A stretch of DNA of 64,000 nt from an uncultured Pelagibacteraceae bacterium. GTDB lineage: Bacteria > Pseudomonadota > Alphaproteobacteria > Pelagibacterales > Pelagibacteraceae. The DNA is taken from the NCBI GenBank assembly GCA_902628275.1, contig CACOMI010000002.1, positions 1-64,000 of the forward strand, in the 5' to 3' direction. Below the pieces are notes generated by a model. The model was not told the DNA's origin, made no database searches, and worked only from the letters and a program-made list of their open reading frames with translations. Position numbers and translations under genes: made by a program. Every line of letters starts with the position of its first letter. The first letter of the stretch is position 1. Shown in pieces: positions 55,083 to 63,511 of this stretch.

Positions 55083-56282
55083 TTATTTTTTCTTATATTT
55101 TGCAGCTTCTTCTGAGCCGCTTGTGGCAGATCCTTTACTATAAGAATGAGCACCCATACCAGCTAATTGTCCATTTTGAACAATTAGGTATTGATTTCTT
55201 ATCTCTCTACCTTCAAAGAAGCACTCTAAAATTTCCCTTACACCATCAGCATATCTAGCTTGAGCTGATAAAGAGGTTCCAGATGTATGAGGAGTCATAC
55301 CATGATGAGGCATGCTTCTCCATATATGATCATTTGGTGCAGGTTGTGGGAACCACACATCACCAGCATAACCACTTAACTGACCGCTTTCTAGAGCTTT
55401 AGCAATCGCTTCTCGATTACAAATTTTACCTCTAGCAGTGTTAACTATGTAGGCACCTTTCTTCATTTTACTAATCATAGCTTCATCAAACAGATTTTCT
55501 GTTTCAGGATGAAGTGGGCAATTGATAGTTACAACATCACAAACTTTTACCATTGACTCTACAGAGTCATGAAAAGTAAGATTTAATTCTTTCTCGACAC
55601 TCTCTGGAAGTCTATGTCTATCAAAATAATGTAGATGAACATCAAATGGTTTCATTTTTCTCAACGCATCTAAACCTATTCTACCAGCTGCTACTGTTCC
55701 AATGTGCATACCTTCTACGTCATATGATCTTTGAACTGCGTCGGCAATATTCCACCCACCTTCATTTACAATTCTATGTTGGTTATGATAGTCTCTTACC
55801 ATAGACACAATCATCATAACAATATGTTCTGCTACCGATCTTGAATTACAGAATGTTACTTCTACTACATCAATTTTGTTATCCATTGCAGCTTGCAAAT
55901 CCACATGGTCTGAACCGATACCTGCAGTAATTGCCATTTTAAGATTTTTTGCTTTTTCTATTTTTTCTTTTGTTAAATAGTAGGGAAAAAATGGCTGAGA
56001 GATTACAATATCTGCATCAACAATATGTTTGTCTGCTTCACATCCATCGCCATCTTTACTATTTGTTACAATTAGTTCATGTCCGTTACTCTCTAAAAAT
56101 TTTCTCAGACCCAATTCACCAGAAACACAACCAAGTAATTCTCCAGGTGTAAAATCCCTTCCCTTTGGAGATGGTAATGTCATTCCATCTGGATACTTTT
56201 CTAGTTTTGGAAGATCCGAAAGTGGATAAGTTTCTGGCATACCACCTTTAGGATCATCATATAATACACATAGTATTTTCAT
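55083..56282 (-). CDS. fdh: NAD-dependent formate dehydrogenase (metal-free)
   Basis: A 399-residue D-2-hydroxyacid-dehydrogenase-fold enzyme oxidising formate to CO2 with NAD. It follows the Pseudomonas sp. 101 enzyme closely from memory: GIGSDHVDLQAA, EVTFCNSRSVAEH, the Rossmann GTVAAGRIGLDALR, DRHRLPESVEKELNL, NTARGKICNREA and the catalytic His of PHTSGTSLSAQARY. A strong AAAGGAGT RBS (56287-56294) precedes the ATG. It is an end point for one-carbon units; formate arises from tetrahydrofolate-linked C1 oxidation. Confidence 0.97.
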   Translation of the reverse strand: MKILCVLYDDPKGGMPETYPLSDLPKLEKYPDGMTLPSPKGRDFTPGELLGCVSGELGLRKFLESNGHELIVTNSKDGDGCEADKHIVDADIVISQPFFPYYLTKEKIEKAKNLKMAITAGIGSDHVDLQAAMDNKIDVVEVTFCNSRSVAEHIVMMIVSMVRDYHNQHRIVNEGGWNIADAVQRSYDVEGMHIGTVAAGRIGLDALRKMKPFDVHLHYFDRHRLPESVEKELNLTFHDSVESMVKVCDVVTINCPLHPETENLFDEAMISKMKKGAYIVNTARGKICNREAIAKALESGQLSGYAGDVWFPQPAPNDHIWRSMPHHGMTPHTSGTSLSAQARYADGVREILECFFEGREIRNQYLIVQNGQLAGMGAHSYSKGSATSGSEEAAKYKKK

Positions 56283-56360
56283 TAATACTCCTTTAATTAA
56301 CTAATTTAATAAAATCAGAGATATCTAACACACTAATCAAGCTGCTAGCAAATAAATAAT

Positions 56361-56819
56361 TTAACTAGGATATTTTTTTTTTAAGATTAGGCGGTTAAAG
56401 ATTATTGCAAAAATTATTATTATTATTGATCCTGAAATTACTGGACTTACTAAGTACTCAACGGAAACACCGCCAATAATAACAATTATAGGGTTACCGC
56501 CTGCTGGAGGATGAGTGACATTAAATAGTATCATTAAACCAACACCGAAACCAACAGCTAGTGGAATTAAAATAAATAAAGGGAGTGGAATAAAGTGCAA
56601 GAAAAACATTCCAACAATAGCAGTTAAAAGATGCCCAAAAAAAACATTTTTAGGTTGAGCAAATGGACTCTCTGGGTAACCAAAAAGCAAAACCATTGAG
56701 GAACCAAATGAAGCAATGATAAATATGCCAAAATCTGTTTTGTAAGTTAGTAAAGTTAAAATACCAATAGTAATTGTTGAAAATAACCCTGCTAAAATTG
56801 ATTGTTTTAAATTTCCCAT
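56361..56819 (-). CDS. HPP family membrane protein
   Basis: A 152-residue inner-membrane protein with four or five helices and the defining motif NVTHPPAGGNPIIVIIGG; the loop FGYPESPFAQPKNVFFGHLL is also conserved. Relatives are proposed nitrite or small-anion transporters; a formate or nitrite-type substrate beside formate dehydrogenase would be attractive but is unproven. It abuts the NifU-like gene (one base between) and is in the same direction as fdh. Confidence 0.87.
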   Translation of the reverse strand: MGNLKQSILAGLFSTITIGILTLLTYKTDFGIFIIASFGSSMVLLFGYPESPFAQPKNVFFGHLLTAIVGMFFLHFIPLPLFILIPLAVGFGVGLMILFNVTHPPAGGNPIIVIIGGVSVEYLVSPVISGSIIIIIFAIIFNRLILKKKYPS

Positions 56820-56820
56820 T

Positions 56821-57222
56821 TTATAATTTTGATACTATCTTTTTTAAAGTATTAAAAGGTAAAAGAATACATTGTTGTCTAGATAAATTTTTTTTATTTA
56901 ATAATTTACTAAGAAAGTTCCAATCTTTTTTAAAATTTTTCTCTTTTTTAGTAAAATAGACACCAGCATAATCACATAACTCTTTGATATTTTCAATTTT
57001 ATAGTTAATTAATTTATCAGACAATAAACTTGCTGCTGCTTGACAGTAAACGCATGATTTTCCTTGATACCCAAAATTAATAATTTTTTGATTATTAATT
57101 ACTAACTTAATATGTATTTCATCACCACATAAAGGATTTTTAGATTTAGAGTAATGAGTAAATTTTTTTAAATCTTTAAAATTATTGGTATTTGATGCAA
57201 TTTTTAATATTTCTAAATTCAT
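56821..57222 (-). CDS. NifU/SufU-like Fe-S scaffold protein
   Basis: A 133-residue protein with the three cluster-binding Cys of the IscU/SufU fold: C32 in NPLCGDEIHIKL with the Asp (D34) that tunes cluster transfer, C57/C60 in GKSCVYCQAAASLLSD, and C118 in RQQCILLP. It is closer to SufU than to IscU because it lacks the LPPVK motif of IscU. Residues 72-110 are an AT-driven, Lys-rich helical insert. A general Fe-S assembly or transfer role is likely. It is divergent from moeA across 33 bases. Confidence 0.82.
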   Translation of the reverse strand: MNLEILKIASNTNNFKDLKKFTHYSKSKNPLCGDEIHIKLVINNQKIINFGYQGKSCVYCQAAASLLSDKLINYKIENIKELCDYAGVYFTKKEKNFKKDWNFLSKLLNKKNLSRQQCILLPFNTLKKIVSKL

Positions 57223-57255
57223 AAAAATTTTCTATGTTAAATATATTAAATATAA

Positions 57256-58506
57256 ATGAAATCTTATAACGAAGCACTCAAAATTTTAAAAAAGTCACAG
57301 ATAAAAATTTCTCATGAGATTGTAAAGAGTGTTGATAGCCTTAATAGAATTTGCTCATCAAATATTTATTCAAAAAATAATTATCCTGCTGAAAATAATA
57401 CTTCTCTTGATGGTTTTGCTATTAATTTTAATAATACAAAAGGCATTTCATCTAAAAAAATTAAAAAATTTAAGGTTGTAGGATCTATCTCAGCAGGATC
57501 AAAACCTTATAGAAAAAAGTTAAAAAAAAATGAAGCTATAGAAATTATGACAGGTAGTGCTATGCCAAATGGTAGTAATTCAATAATACCTATAGAAGAG
57601 TGTGATGTTAAAAAAGATGGAAATAAAAGATTTATTTTAATAAAAAAAACTTACAAAAAATTTGAAAATGTAAGATTTAAAGGGTCCGATTATAAAATTA
57701 AAGATCTAGTAATTAGAGAAAATACTTTAATAAATCCTAGTCACATTAAGGCTTTAAAAGCACTAGGTATTAAAAATATTAAAGTAAAAAAAAAAATAAA
57801 TGTTGTTTTTTTTGCTTCAGGAAATGAGATTTCAGAAAAAAATCTTGTATCTTCATGGAAAATAAGAAATTCAAATCATCATTATTTAAAAAGTTTAAAT
57901 TATAATTTTTTATTTAATTTAAAAAATTTAGGAATTTTAAGAGATAAAGATGAAGATAAATTTTATAAAAAAATATTAAAAATTTTAAAGTCTAGAACTA
58001 ATATAATAATTACATCTGGAGCAGTTTCGACAGGTAAATTTGATTTTATTCCAAAAATAATAAATAAATTAAAATTGTCCTATTCATTTAAAAATATTTT
58101 AATAAGACCAGGAAAACCAATATTATTTGCAAAATTTAAGGGTAAATCAAAAGTAATATTTGGTTTACCCGGAAACCCAATTTCTACAGCTGCATGTTTT
58201 AGATTTTTTGTCTTTCCGTATATTCAGAATGTTTTAGGTTTAAAACCTGAAAGGTCTATTAAAGCAAAATTAAAAAATAATTTTATAAAAAAAGAGGAAT
58301 TTACTAGATTTGTTAAAAGTAAATTAAGTACAACTAAAGATGGAAAATTGGAAGCTGAAATTTTAAGAGGACAGGAGTCTTTTAGAATTAAACCATTTAT
58401 AAAATCCAATATTTGGGTTTTATTACCAGCAGGTAAATCAAAATTTAAGAGAGGAGATATTGTTGATTGCTTTTTTTCCAACCACTCCAACCAAACTTTA
58501 ATTTAG
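57256..58506 (+). CDS. moeA: Molybdopterin molybdenumtransferase MoeA
   Basis: A 416-residue enzyme that inserts molybdenum into molybdopterin. NYPAENNTSLDGFAI is the N-terminal signature, then MTGSAMPNGSNSIIPIEE, ITSGAVSTGKFDFIPK (usual GGVSVG-type loop, here GAVSTG) and FGLPGNPISTAACFRFFVFP. Lysine-rich composition and unusual residues in the third motif show rapid drift, so function may be reduced. It is the only molybdenum-cofactor gene in the window. Confidence 0.9.
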   Translation: MKSYNEALKILKKSQIKISHEIVKSVDSLNRICSSNIYSKNNYPAENNTSLDGFAINFNNTKGISSKKIKKFKVVGSISAGSKPYRKKLKKNEAIEIMTGSAMPNGSNSIIPIEECDVKKDGNKRFILIKKTYKKFENVRFKGSDYKIKDLVIRENTLINPSHIKALKALGIKNIKVKKKINVVFFASGNEISEKNLVSSWKIRNSNHHYLKSLNYNFLFNLKNLGILRDKDEDKFYKKILKILKSRTNIIITSGAVSTGKFDFIPKIINKLKLSYSFKNILIRPGKPILFAKFKGKSKVIFGLPGNPISTAACFRFFVFPYIQNVLGLKPERSIKAKLKNNFIKKEEFTRFVKSKLSTTKDGKLEAEILRGQESFRIKPFIKSNIWVLLPAGKSKFKRGDIVDCFFSNHSNQTLI

Positions 58507-58555
58507 AGATGTATTTTTGTTGTAGAAAAATCTTTTTAGAATTAAATTTCCGAAT

Positions 58556-59461
58556 ATGTTAGAGCTGAGAAATCCAAGAATTGCTATTCCTGTTGTACTG
58601 TTTGCAGGTATATTATGGTCTTTTGGTCCATTAGTTGTGCGTTATATGGATAATCCTCAATTGGTCCCTTGGCAATATATTTTTGTCAGAGGTTTAACAA
58701 TTTTCATCTTGTTAAATCTTTATTTATTTTTTGAGGAAGGAAAAAATTTCTACAAAAACTATTATAAAATTGGTTTATCTGGAGTAATAGGCGGTTCAGG
58801 TTTAGGAATCGCTATGATCACATTTATTTATTCAATTACCAACACGAGCGCTGCAGTTACTTTGTTATGTTTGGCAGCAATGCCTTTTTTTACAGCATTA
58901 TTGGCATTTTTATTTTTAAGAGAAAAAATTTCATTAAATGTATGGATATCAATAATACTTGCAACAGTAGGTATAACTATTATGGCCTTCGATAATACTG
59001 GTGAAAAATCATTAATTGGTTTTGTATTTGGTTTAACATCCTCAATTGGTTTTTCTGTTTTTTCTGTGTCTCTAAGATGGAGAAAGGAAACTCCAAAATT
59101 TACAACAGTGGCTTTTGCAGGTTTCTTTTGTTTTGTGTTTGCAACAATTATGATTTTATCAAATAACTTAGCTTTCTTTTCATCTAGTTATAACGGAGCC
59201 TTATTCTCTTTGCATGGAACAATAGTTTGCTTTGGTTTAATTTTATATTCAATAGGATCTAAGGCGATCCCTGCTGCAGAGTTGACATTATTATCTTTGA
59301 CTGAAGTTATAGGTGGAATATTTTGGGTATGGTTACCGATCTTAGGTATTAATGAAGTTCCATCTACGAACACTATAATTGGTGGGTTTTTTCTTTTTGT
59401 ATCTTTATTTTATTACAGTCTAATAATGAGGTGGAATAAGAGATATATAGCATTAAATTAA
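58556..59461 (+). CDS. DMT/EamA-family permease
   Basis: A 301-residue inner-membrane protein with ten predicted helices in two EamA repeats: PVVLFAGILWSFGPLVVRYM, YSITNTSAAVTLLCLAAMPF, and KAIPAAELTLLSLTEVIGG in the second. It is a paralogue of the permease at 41748. It lies one base before creatinase, so it is likely to be co-transcribed and to carry a substrate or product of that group, such as creatine, sarcosine or a guanidino compound; this is a context-based guess. Confidence 0.88.
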   Translation: MLELRNPRIAIPVVLFAGILWSFGPLVVRYMDNPQLVPWQYIFVRGLTIFILLNLYLFFEEGKNFYKNYYKIGLSGVIGGSGLGIAMITFIYSITNTSAAVTLLCLAAMPFFTALLAFLFLREKISLNVWISIILATVGITIMAFDNTGEKSLIGFVFGLTSSIGFSVFSVSLRWRKETPKFTTVAFAGFFCFVFATIMILSNNLAFFSSSYNGALFSLHGTIVCFGLILYSIGSKAIPAAELTLLSLTEVIGGIFWVWLPILGINEVPSTNTIIGGFFLFVSLFYYSLIMRWNKRYIALN

Positions 59462-59462
59462 T

Positions 59463-60680
59463 ATGGAACGACCAGATTTTTTTGAACTTAAAAACGGTAA
59501 AAAAGTAAAATTACCATTTACTGATAAAGAATATAACGATCGAGTAAGTAAACTTAGATTACTCATGGATCAAAATGGTCTTGATATGGTTGTCTTAACC
59601 TCAATGCATAACGTAGCATATTACACAGGTTTTATTTATTGCTCTTTTGGTAGACCATACGGATGTGTCATAACTCAAAATAAAATTTCAACAATTTCAG
59701 CAAACATTGATGCAAGTCAACCATGGCGTAGATCCCATTGTGATAACGTTATTTATACTGATTGGAAAAGAGATAATTTTTTAAGAGCAATCGTATCAAT
59801 CATAGGAAGAGATGAGCCTCCAAAAAATATTGGAATTGAAAATGATCATGTCACACTAGATATGCGAGAAAAAATAGGAACTATATTTGCTTTCTCTGTG
59901 TTTAGTGATGTTTCAAAAGATTTAATGAAACTTAGAATGATCAAATCTGACGAAGAAATAGAAATAATTAGAAATGGTGCAAGAATTGCAGACATTGGTG
60001 GTGAAGAAATGGTCAAACATATTCAGGAAGATAATACAGAGATCGAAGTAGCAATAGCAGCAAGAGATAGAATGGAAAGAGAGATTGTTAAAAGCTATCC
60101 GGATGCAGAGTATATGGATACTTGGGTCTGGTTCCAATCAGGTATAAATACTGATGGAGCACATAATCCAAAAACAAATAGAAAATTAATTAAAGGTGAT
60201 ATTTTATCTTTGAACACATTTCCAATGATCTCTGGATATTATACGGCATTAGAAAGAACTTTATTTTTAGATTATGCTGATGATGCATCTCTTAAAGCTT
60301 GGGAAGCAAATGTTAAAGTTCATAAAAGAGGATTAGAACTAATAAAACCAGGTGTTAAATGTTCTGATATTTGTCACGAACTAAATGAATTATTTGCTGA
60401 ACTTGGTTATCTTCAGTATCGAACTTTTGGTTATGGACATTCATTTGGTATGCTTTCCCACTTTTATGGTAGGGAAGCTGGTTTAGAGTTGAGGGAAGAT
60501 ATTGATACAGTTCTTGAAGAAAATATGGTGGTTTCAATGGAACCAATGATAATGATTCCAGAAGGTAATTTTGGTGCAGGCGGATATAGAGAACATGATA
60601 TTTTAATAATAGGCAAATATGGAGCAGAAAATATTACAAAATTTCCTTTTGGCCCAGAGCATAATATTATTAAAAATTAA
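59463..60680 (+). CDS. Creatinase (creatine amidinohydrolase)
   Basis: A 405-residue M24-fold enzyme hydrolysing creatine to sarcosine and urea. It tracks Pseudomonas putida creatinase from memory throughout: YCSFGRPYG, SANIDASQPWRRSH, TWVWFQSGINTDGAHNP, YYTALERTLFLD and YGREAGLELREDIDTVLEE. The catalytic residues align with an offset of two: H234 (His232), E264 (Glu262) and E360 (Glu358). Unlike related aminopeptidase P it needs no metal site. Because the amidinotransferase next door makes guanidinoacetate, that compound is a second possible substrate. Confidence 0.95.
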   Translation: MERPDFFELKNGKKVKLPFTDKEYNDRVSKLRLLMDQNGLDMVVLTSMHNVAYYTGFIYCSFGRPYGCVITQNKISTISANIDASQPWRRSHCDNVIYTDWKRDNFLRAIVSIIGRDEPPKNIGIENDHVTLDMREKIGTIFAFSVFSDVSKDLMKLRMIKSDEEIEIIRNGARIADIGGEEMVKHIQEDNTEIEVAIAARDRMEREIVKSYPDAEYMDTWVWFQSGINTDGAHNPKTNRKLIKGDILSLNTFPMISGYYTALERTLFLDYADDASLKAWEANVKVHKRGLELIKPGVKCSDICHELNELFAELGYLQYRTFGYGHSFGMLSHFYGREAGLELREDIDTVLEENMVVSMEPMIMIPEGNFGAGGYREHDILIIGKYGAENITKFPFGPEHNIIKN

Positions 60681-60715
60681 ATTTAAGTATCAGATTATTT
60701 AAATTATAAAAAAAT

Positions 60716-62401
60716 ATGTTTGATGAAATTAATCAAAATTTGAGTAAAAAAGAATTTATACTTGCTGAAGAAAACCTTAAAAAAATCCTAGAAAAAAATC
60801 CAAAAAATTTAAAAGCTCTATTTTTGTTAGGTTCAGTTTATTTAGAAATTAAGCAATTTGAAAAATCAAAAAAATTATTGACTGAGGTAATCGAATTAGA
60901 TTCAAACATAGCAAACGCTCATAGCAATCTTGGAATAATTCATATTAAATTGAGAGATTTTGAAAAAGCAAAAAGATTTATATTAAAATCTCTAGATATA
61001 AACCCTTTACATTTGGATGCTTATAATTATCTAGGATTAATTTATAGTGAATTAGGTGAATTTGAAAACGCAATAAATAACACAAAAAAAGCCCTGGAAT
61101 TAAATGAAAACTATTTTCCTGGATATAATAACTTAGGATTAATTTATAAAAAATTTGAACATTATTCTGATGCAGAAATTTCTTTTAAAAAAGCAATTTC
61201 AATAAATCCTAAATTTACTCAATCATATTATAATTTGATGGAACTTTATGAAAAAGCAAATCAAAATGAAAAATTAGATAAATTGATTTTAGATTTTGAG
61301 AAAATATTTAATACAGATTCGATATCAACTTTATATAAAAGTCATCTGTCATATAAAAAGGAATCATATTTAGATGTTATAAACAACCTTAAGGCTTTAA
61401 AGTTTGATAATGATATATCACAAGAAATAGATAGAGTTAATTTACTAGCTAAAAGTTACGACAAAATTGATGATATAGAAAACGCATTTTCCTACTTTGA
61501 GAAAACAAATTTATTAAATTTAAATAACAAGAGTAAAGAAATCGATAAAAATAGGTTTTTAAATGAAATAAGAAAAAGAATAGAATATTTTAAAAAAATA
61601 AATAAAATTCAATCATTTTCTTCTAAAGCGTTTACCGAATATAAACCAATATTTATGTTTGGTTTCCCAAGATCTGGAACAACACTTTTAGACACTATAT
61701 TAAGAAGTCATCCAAGAATTGACGTTGTCGAAGAAAAACCAGTAACGCATAAATTAATTAATTCTCTAAATAAATTTGCAAATAATTCTATTGAAAAAAT
61801 ATTTGATATTGATGAAAAAAATATTCAGGAAATAAAAATCAAGTATTATCAAGAAATAAAATCATATATTAAAAATCATGACTCTCAAAAAATTTATATT
61901 GATAAAATGCCATTAAATATAATTTATATTGCTGAAATTCTAAGAGTTTTTCCTGAAGCAAAGTTTATAATTTCACTTAGACATCCATGCGATTGTGTGC
62001 TTAGTAGTTTTATTCAGAATTTTAAGCTCAATGACTCTATGTCTAATTTTTTAAATTTAAATGATACAGCTAATTTTTATGATTTAGTTATGAATTTATT
62101 TAAAATATATAAGACAAAATTTTCTTTTAATTTTAAGGAAATTAAATATGAGAACATCGTTATAAATTTTACCTCAGAAGTAAAAAATGTTTTAGAATTT
62201 TTAGAAATTCCGTGGGATGATTCTGTATTAGAATATCAAAAAACAGCAAAAGCAAGAGAACGCATCTTTACTCCAAGTTATGATCAGGTTATAAAACCTA
62301 TTTATACAAAATCAATTGGAAGATGGAAAAAATATAAATCTAAATTATCTATAGTTTATCCAACACTCGAACCCTGGATAAAGGAATTCAATTATGATTA
62401 A
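60716..62401 (+). CDS. TPR-repeat sulfotransferase
   Basis: A 561-residue two-part protein. Residues about 1-265 hold TPR repeats with LKALFLLGSVYLEIKQFEKS, ANAHSNLGIIHIKLRDFEK and YNYLGLIYSELGEFENA. Residues about 310-560 are a sulfotransferase with the PAPS phosphosulfate loop FGFPRSGTTLLD (315-326) and the 3'-phosphate site ISLRHPCDCVLSS. The acceptor is unknown; TPR-sulfotransferase fusions often modify peptides or small molecules. It sits between creatinase and the amidinotransferase, overlapping the latter by 8 bases. Confidence 0.88.
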   Translation: MFDEINQNLSKKEFILAEENLKKILEKNPKNLKALFLLGSVYLEIKQFEKSKKLLTEVIELDSNIANAHSNLGIIHIKLRDFEKAKRFILKSLDINPLHLDAYNYLGLIYSELGEFENAINNTKKALELNENYFPGYNNLGLIYKKFEHYSDAEISFKKAISINPKFTQSYYNLMELYEKANQNEKLDKLILDFEKIFNTDSISTLYKSHLSYKKESYLDVINNLKALKFDNDISQEIDRVNLLAKSYDKIDDIENAFSYFEKTNLLNLNNKSKEIDKNRFLNEIRKRIEYFKKINKIQSFSSKAFTEYKPIFMFGFPRSGTTLLDTILRSHPRIDVVEEKPVTHKLINSLNKFANNSIEKIFDIDEKNIQEIKIKYYQEIKSYIKNHDSQKIYIDKMPLNIIYIAEILRVFPEAKFIISLRHPCDCVLSSFIQNFKLNDSMSNFLNLNDTANFYDLVMNLFKIYKTKFSFNFKEIKYENIVINFTSEVKNVLEFLEIPWDDSVLEYQKTAKARERIFTPSYDQVIKPIYTKSIGRWKKYKSKLSIVYPTLEPWIKEFNYD

Positions 62402-63509
62402 ACAAAATATAATAGTTAATAGTTGGAATGAATGGGATCCATTGAAACATGTAATAGTAGGTAGGGCAGATGGTACTTGTATTCCTGCGCCGGAACCAGC
62501 ATTAGATGCAAAAGTTCCTGAAGATAGTGATATGCGAGGTCAGTTTGGCCCAAGAACTAAAGATACTGTCGATAAAGCAAATCAACTTTTAGATGACTTT
62601 TCAATTATGCTTCAAAAAAGAGGTATTAAAGTTGATCGACCAACACCAATAGATTTTAATCAAAAAACTTCAACACCTGATTGGGAAACCGAAACAATGT
62701 TTGGCTGTATGCCTCCAAGAGATGTTTTGTTAACAGTAGGAAATGAAATTTTAGAAGCTACTATGAGTTATCGTTGTCGTTGGTTTGAATATTTATGTTA
62801 CAGACCACTTTTAAAAGAATACTATAATCAAGATCCAAACATGAGGCACGAGTCGGCTCCAAAGCCAAGATTAACAGATGCAGATTATAGAAAAGATTAT
62901 TTATCAGATAAAATAGGTGTCCAAAAAAGATTAGAGTGGACTGAAAAAAAATATTTTGTAACCACAGAAGAAGAACCATTATTTGATGCGGCAGATGTAT
63001 TGAGATTTGGAAAAGACTTAGTAGTTCAGCATGGATTTACAACAAATTTGAAGGGAATTGATTGGCTAAAGAGACATTATAAAGATCATAGAGTTCATGC
63101 AGTTAACTTCCCTGGTGATCCTTATCCAATTCATATTGATGCAACTTTTACACCTATAAAAGAGGGTTTAATTATCAATAATCCACAAAGAAGACTTCCT
63201 ATGGAACAAAGAAAATTATTTGAAAACAATGGTTGGGAAATTGTAGACAGTGCACAACCAGCACATAACGAACCACCACCATTATGTTATTCATCAACTT
63301 GGCTATCAATGAATGTTTTAGTTTTGGATCCTAAAACTGTATGTGTGGAAAAAAGTGAAATTTATCAAGCTGAACAATTAGATAAACTAGGAATGGAAGT
63401 TGTACCAGTAGAACTTAGGGATGCCTACGCTTTTGGTGGAGGTTTACATTGTTGTACTGCGGATGTTTTCCGAGACGGCGAACTCAAAGATTACTTTCCA
63501 AAACAATAA
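62394..63509 (+). CDS. Glycine amidinotransferase (AGAT/GATM family)
   Basis: A 371-residue guanidino-transfer enzyme, probably moving the amidino group of arginine to glycine, giving guanidinoacetate and ornithine. Signatures are SWNEWDPLKHVIVGRADG, FDAADVLRFGKDLVVQ, HIDATFTPI and the active-site FGGGLHCCTADV. The catalytic Cys is C353; the next residue is Cys, where animal AGAT has Trp. Related enzymes use other acceptors (e.g. inosamine, taurine), but neighbours favour glycine. It overlaps the sulfotransferase stop and is followed 2 bases later by a threonine aldolase. Confidence 0.9.
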   Translation: MIKQNIIVNSWNEWDPLKHVIVGRADGTCIPAPEPALDAKVPEDSDMRGQFGPRTKDTVDKANQLLDDFSIMLQKRGIKVDRPTPIDFNQKTSTPDWETETMFGCMPPRDVLLTVGNEILEATMSYRCRWFEYLCYRPLLKEYYNQDPNMRHESAPKPRLTDADYRKDYLSDKIGVQKRLEWTEKKYFVTTEEEPLFDAADVLRFGKDLVVQHGFTTNLKGIDWLKRHYKDHRVHAVNFPGDPYPIHIDATFTPIKEGLIINNPQRRLPMEQRKLFENNGWEIVDSAQPAHNEPPPLCYSSTWLSMNVLVLDPKTVCVEKSEIYQAEQLDKLGMEVVPVELRDAYAFGGGLHCCTADVFRDGELKDYFPKQ

Positions 63510-63511
63510 TT

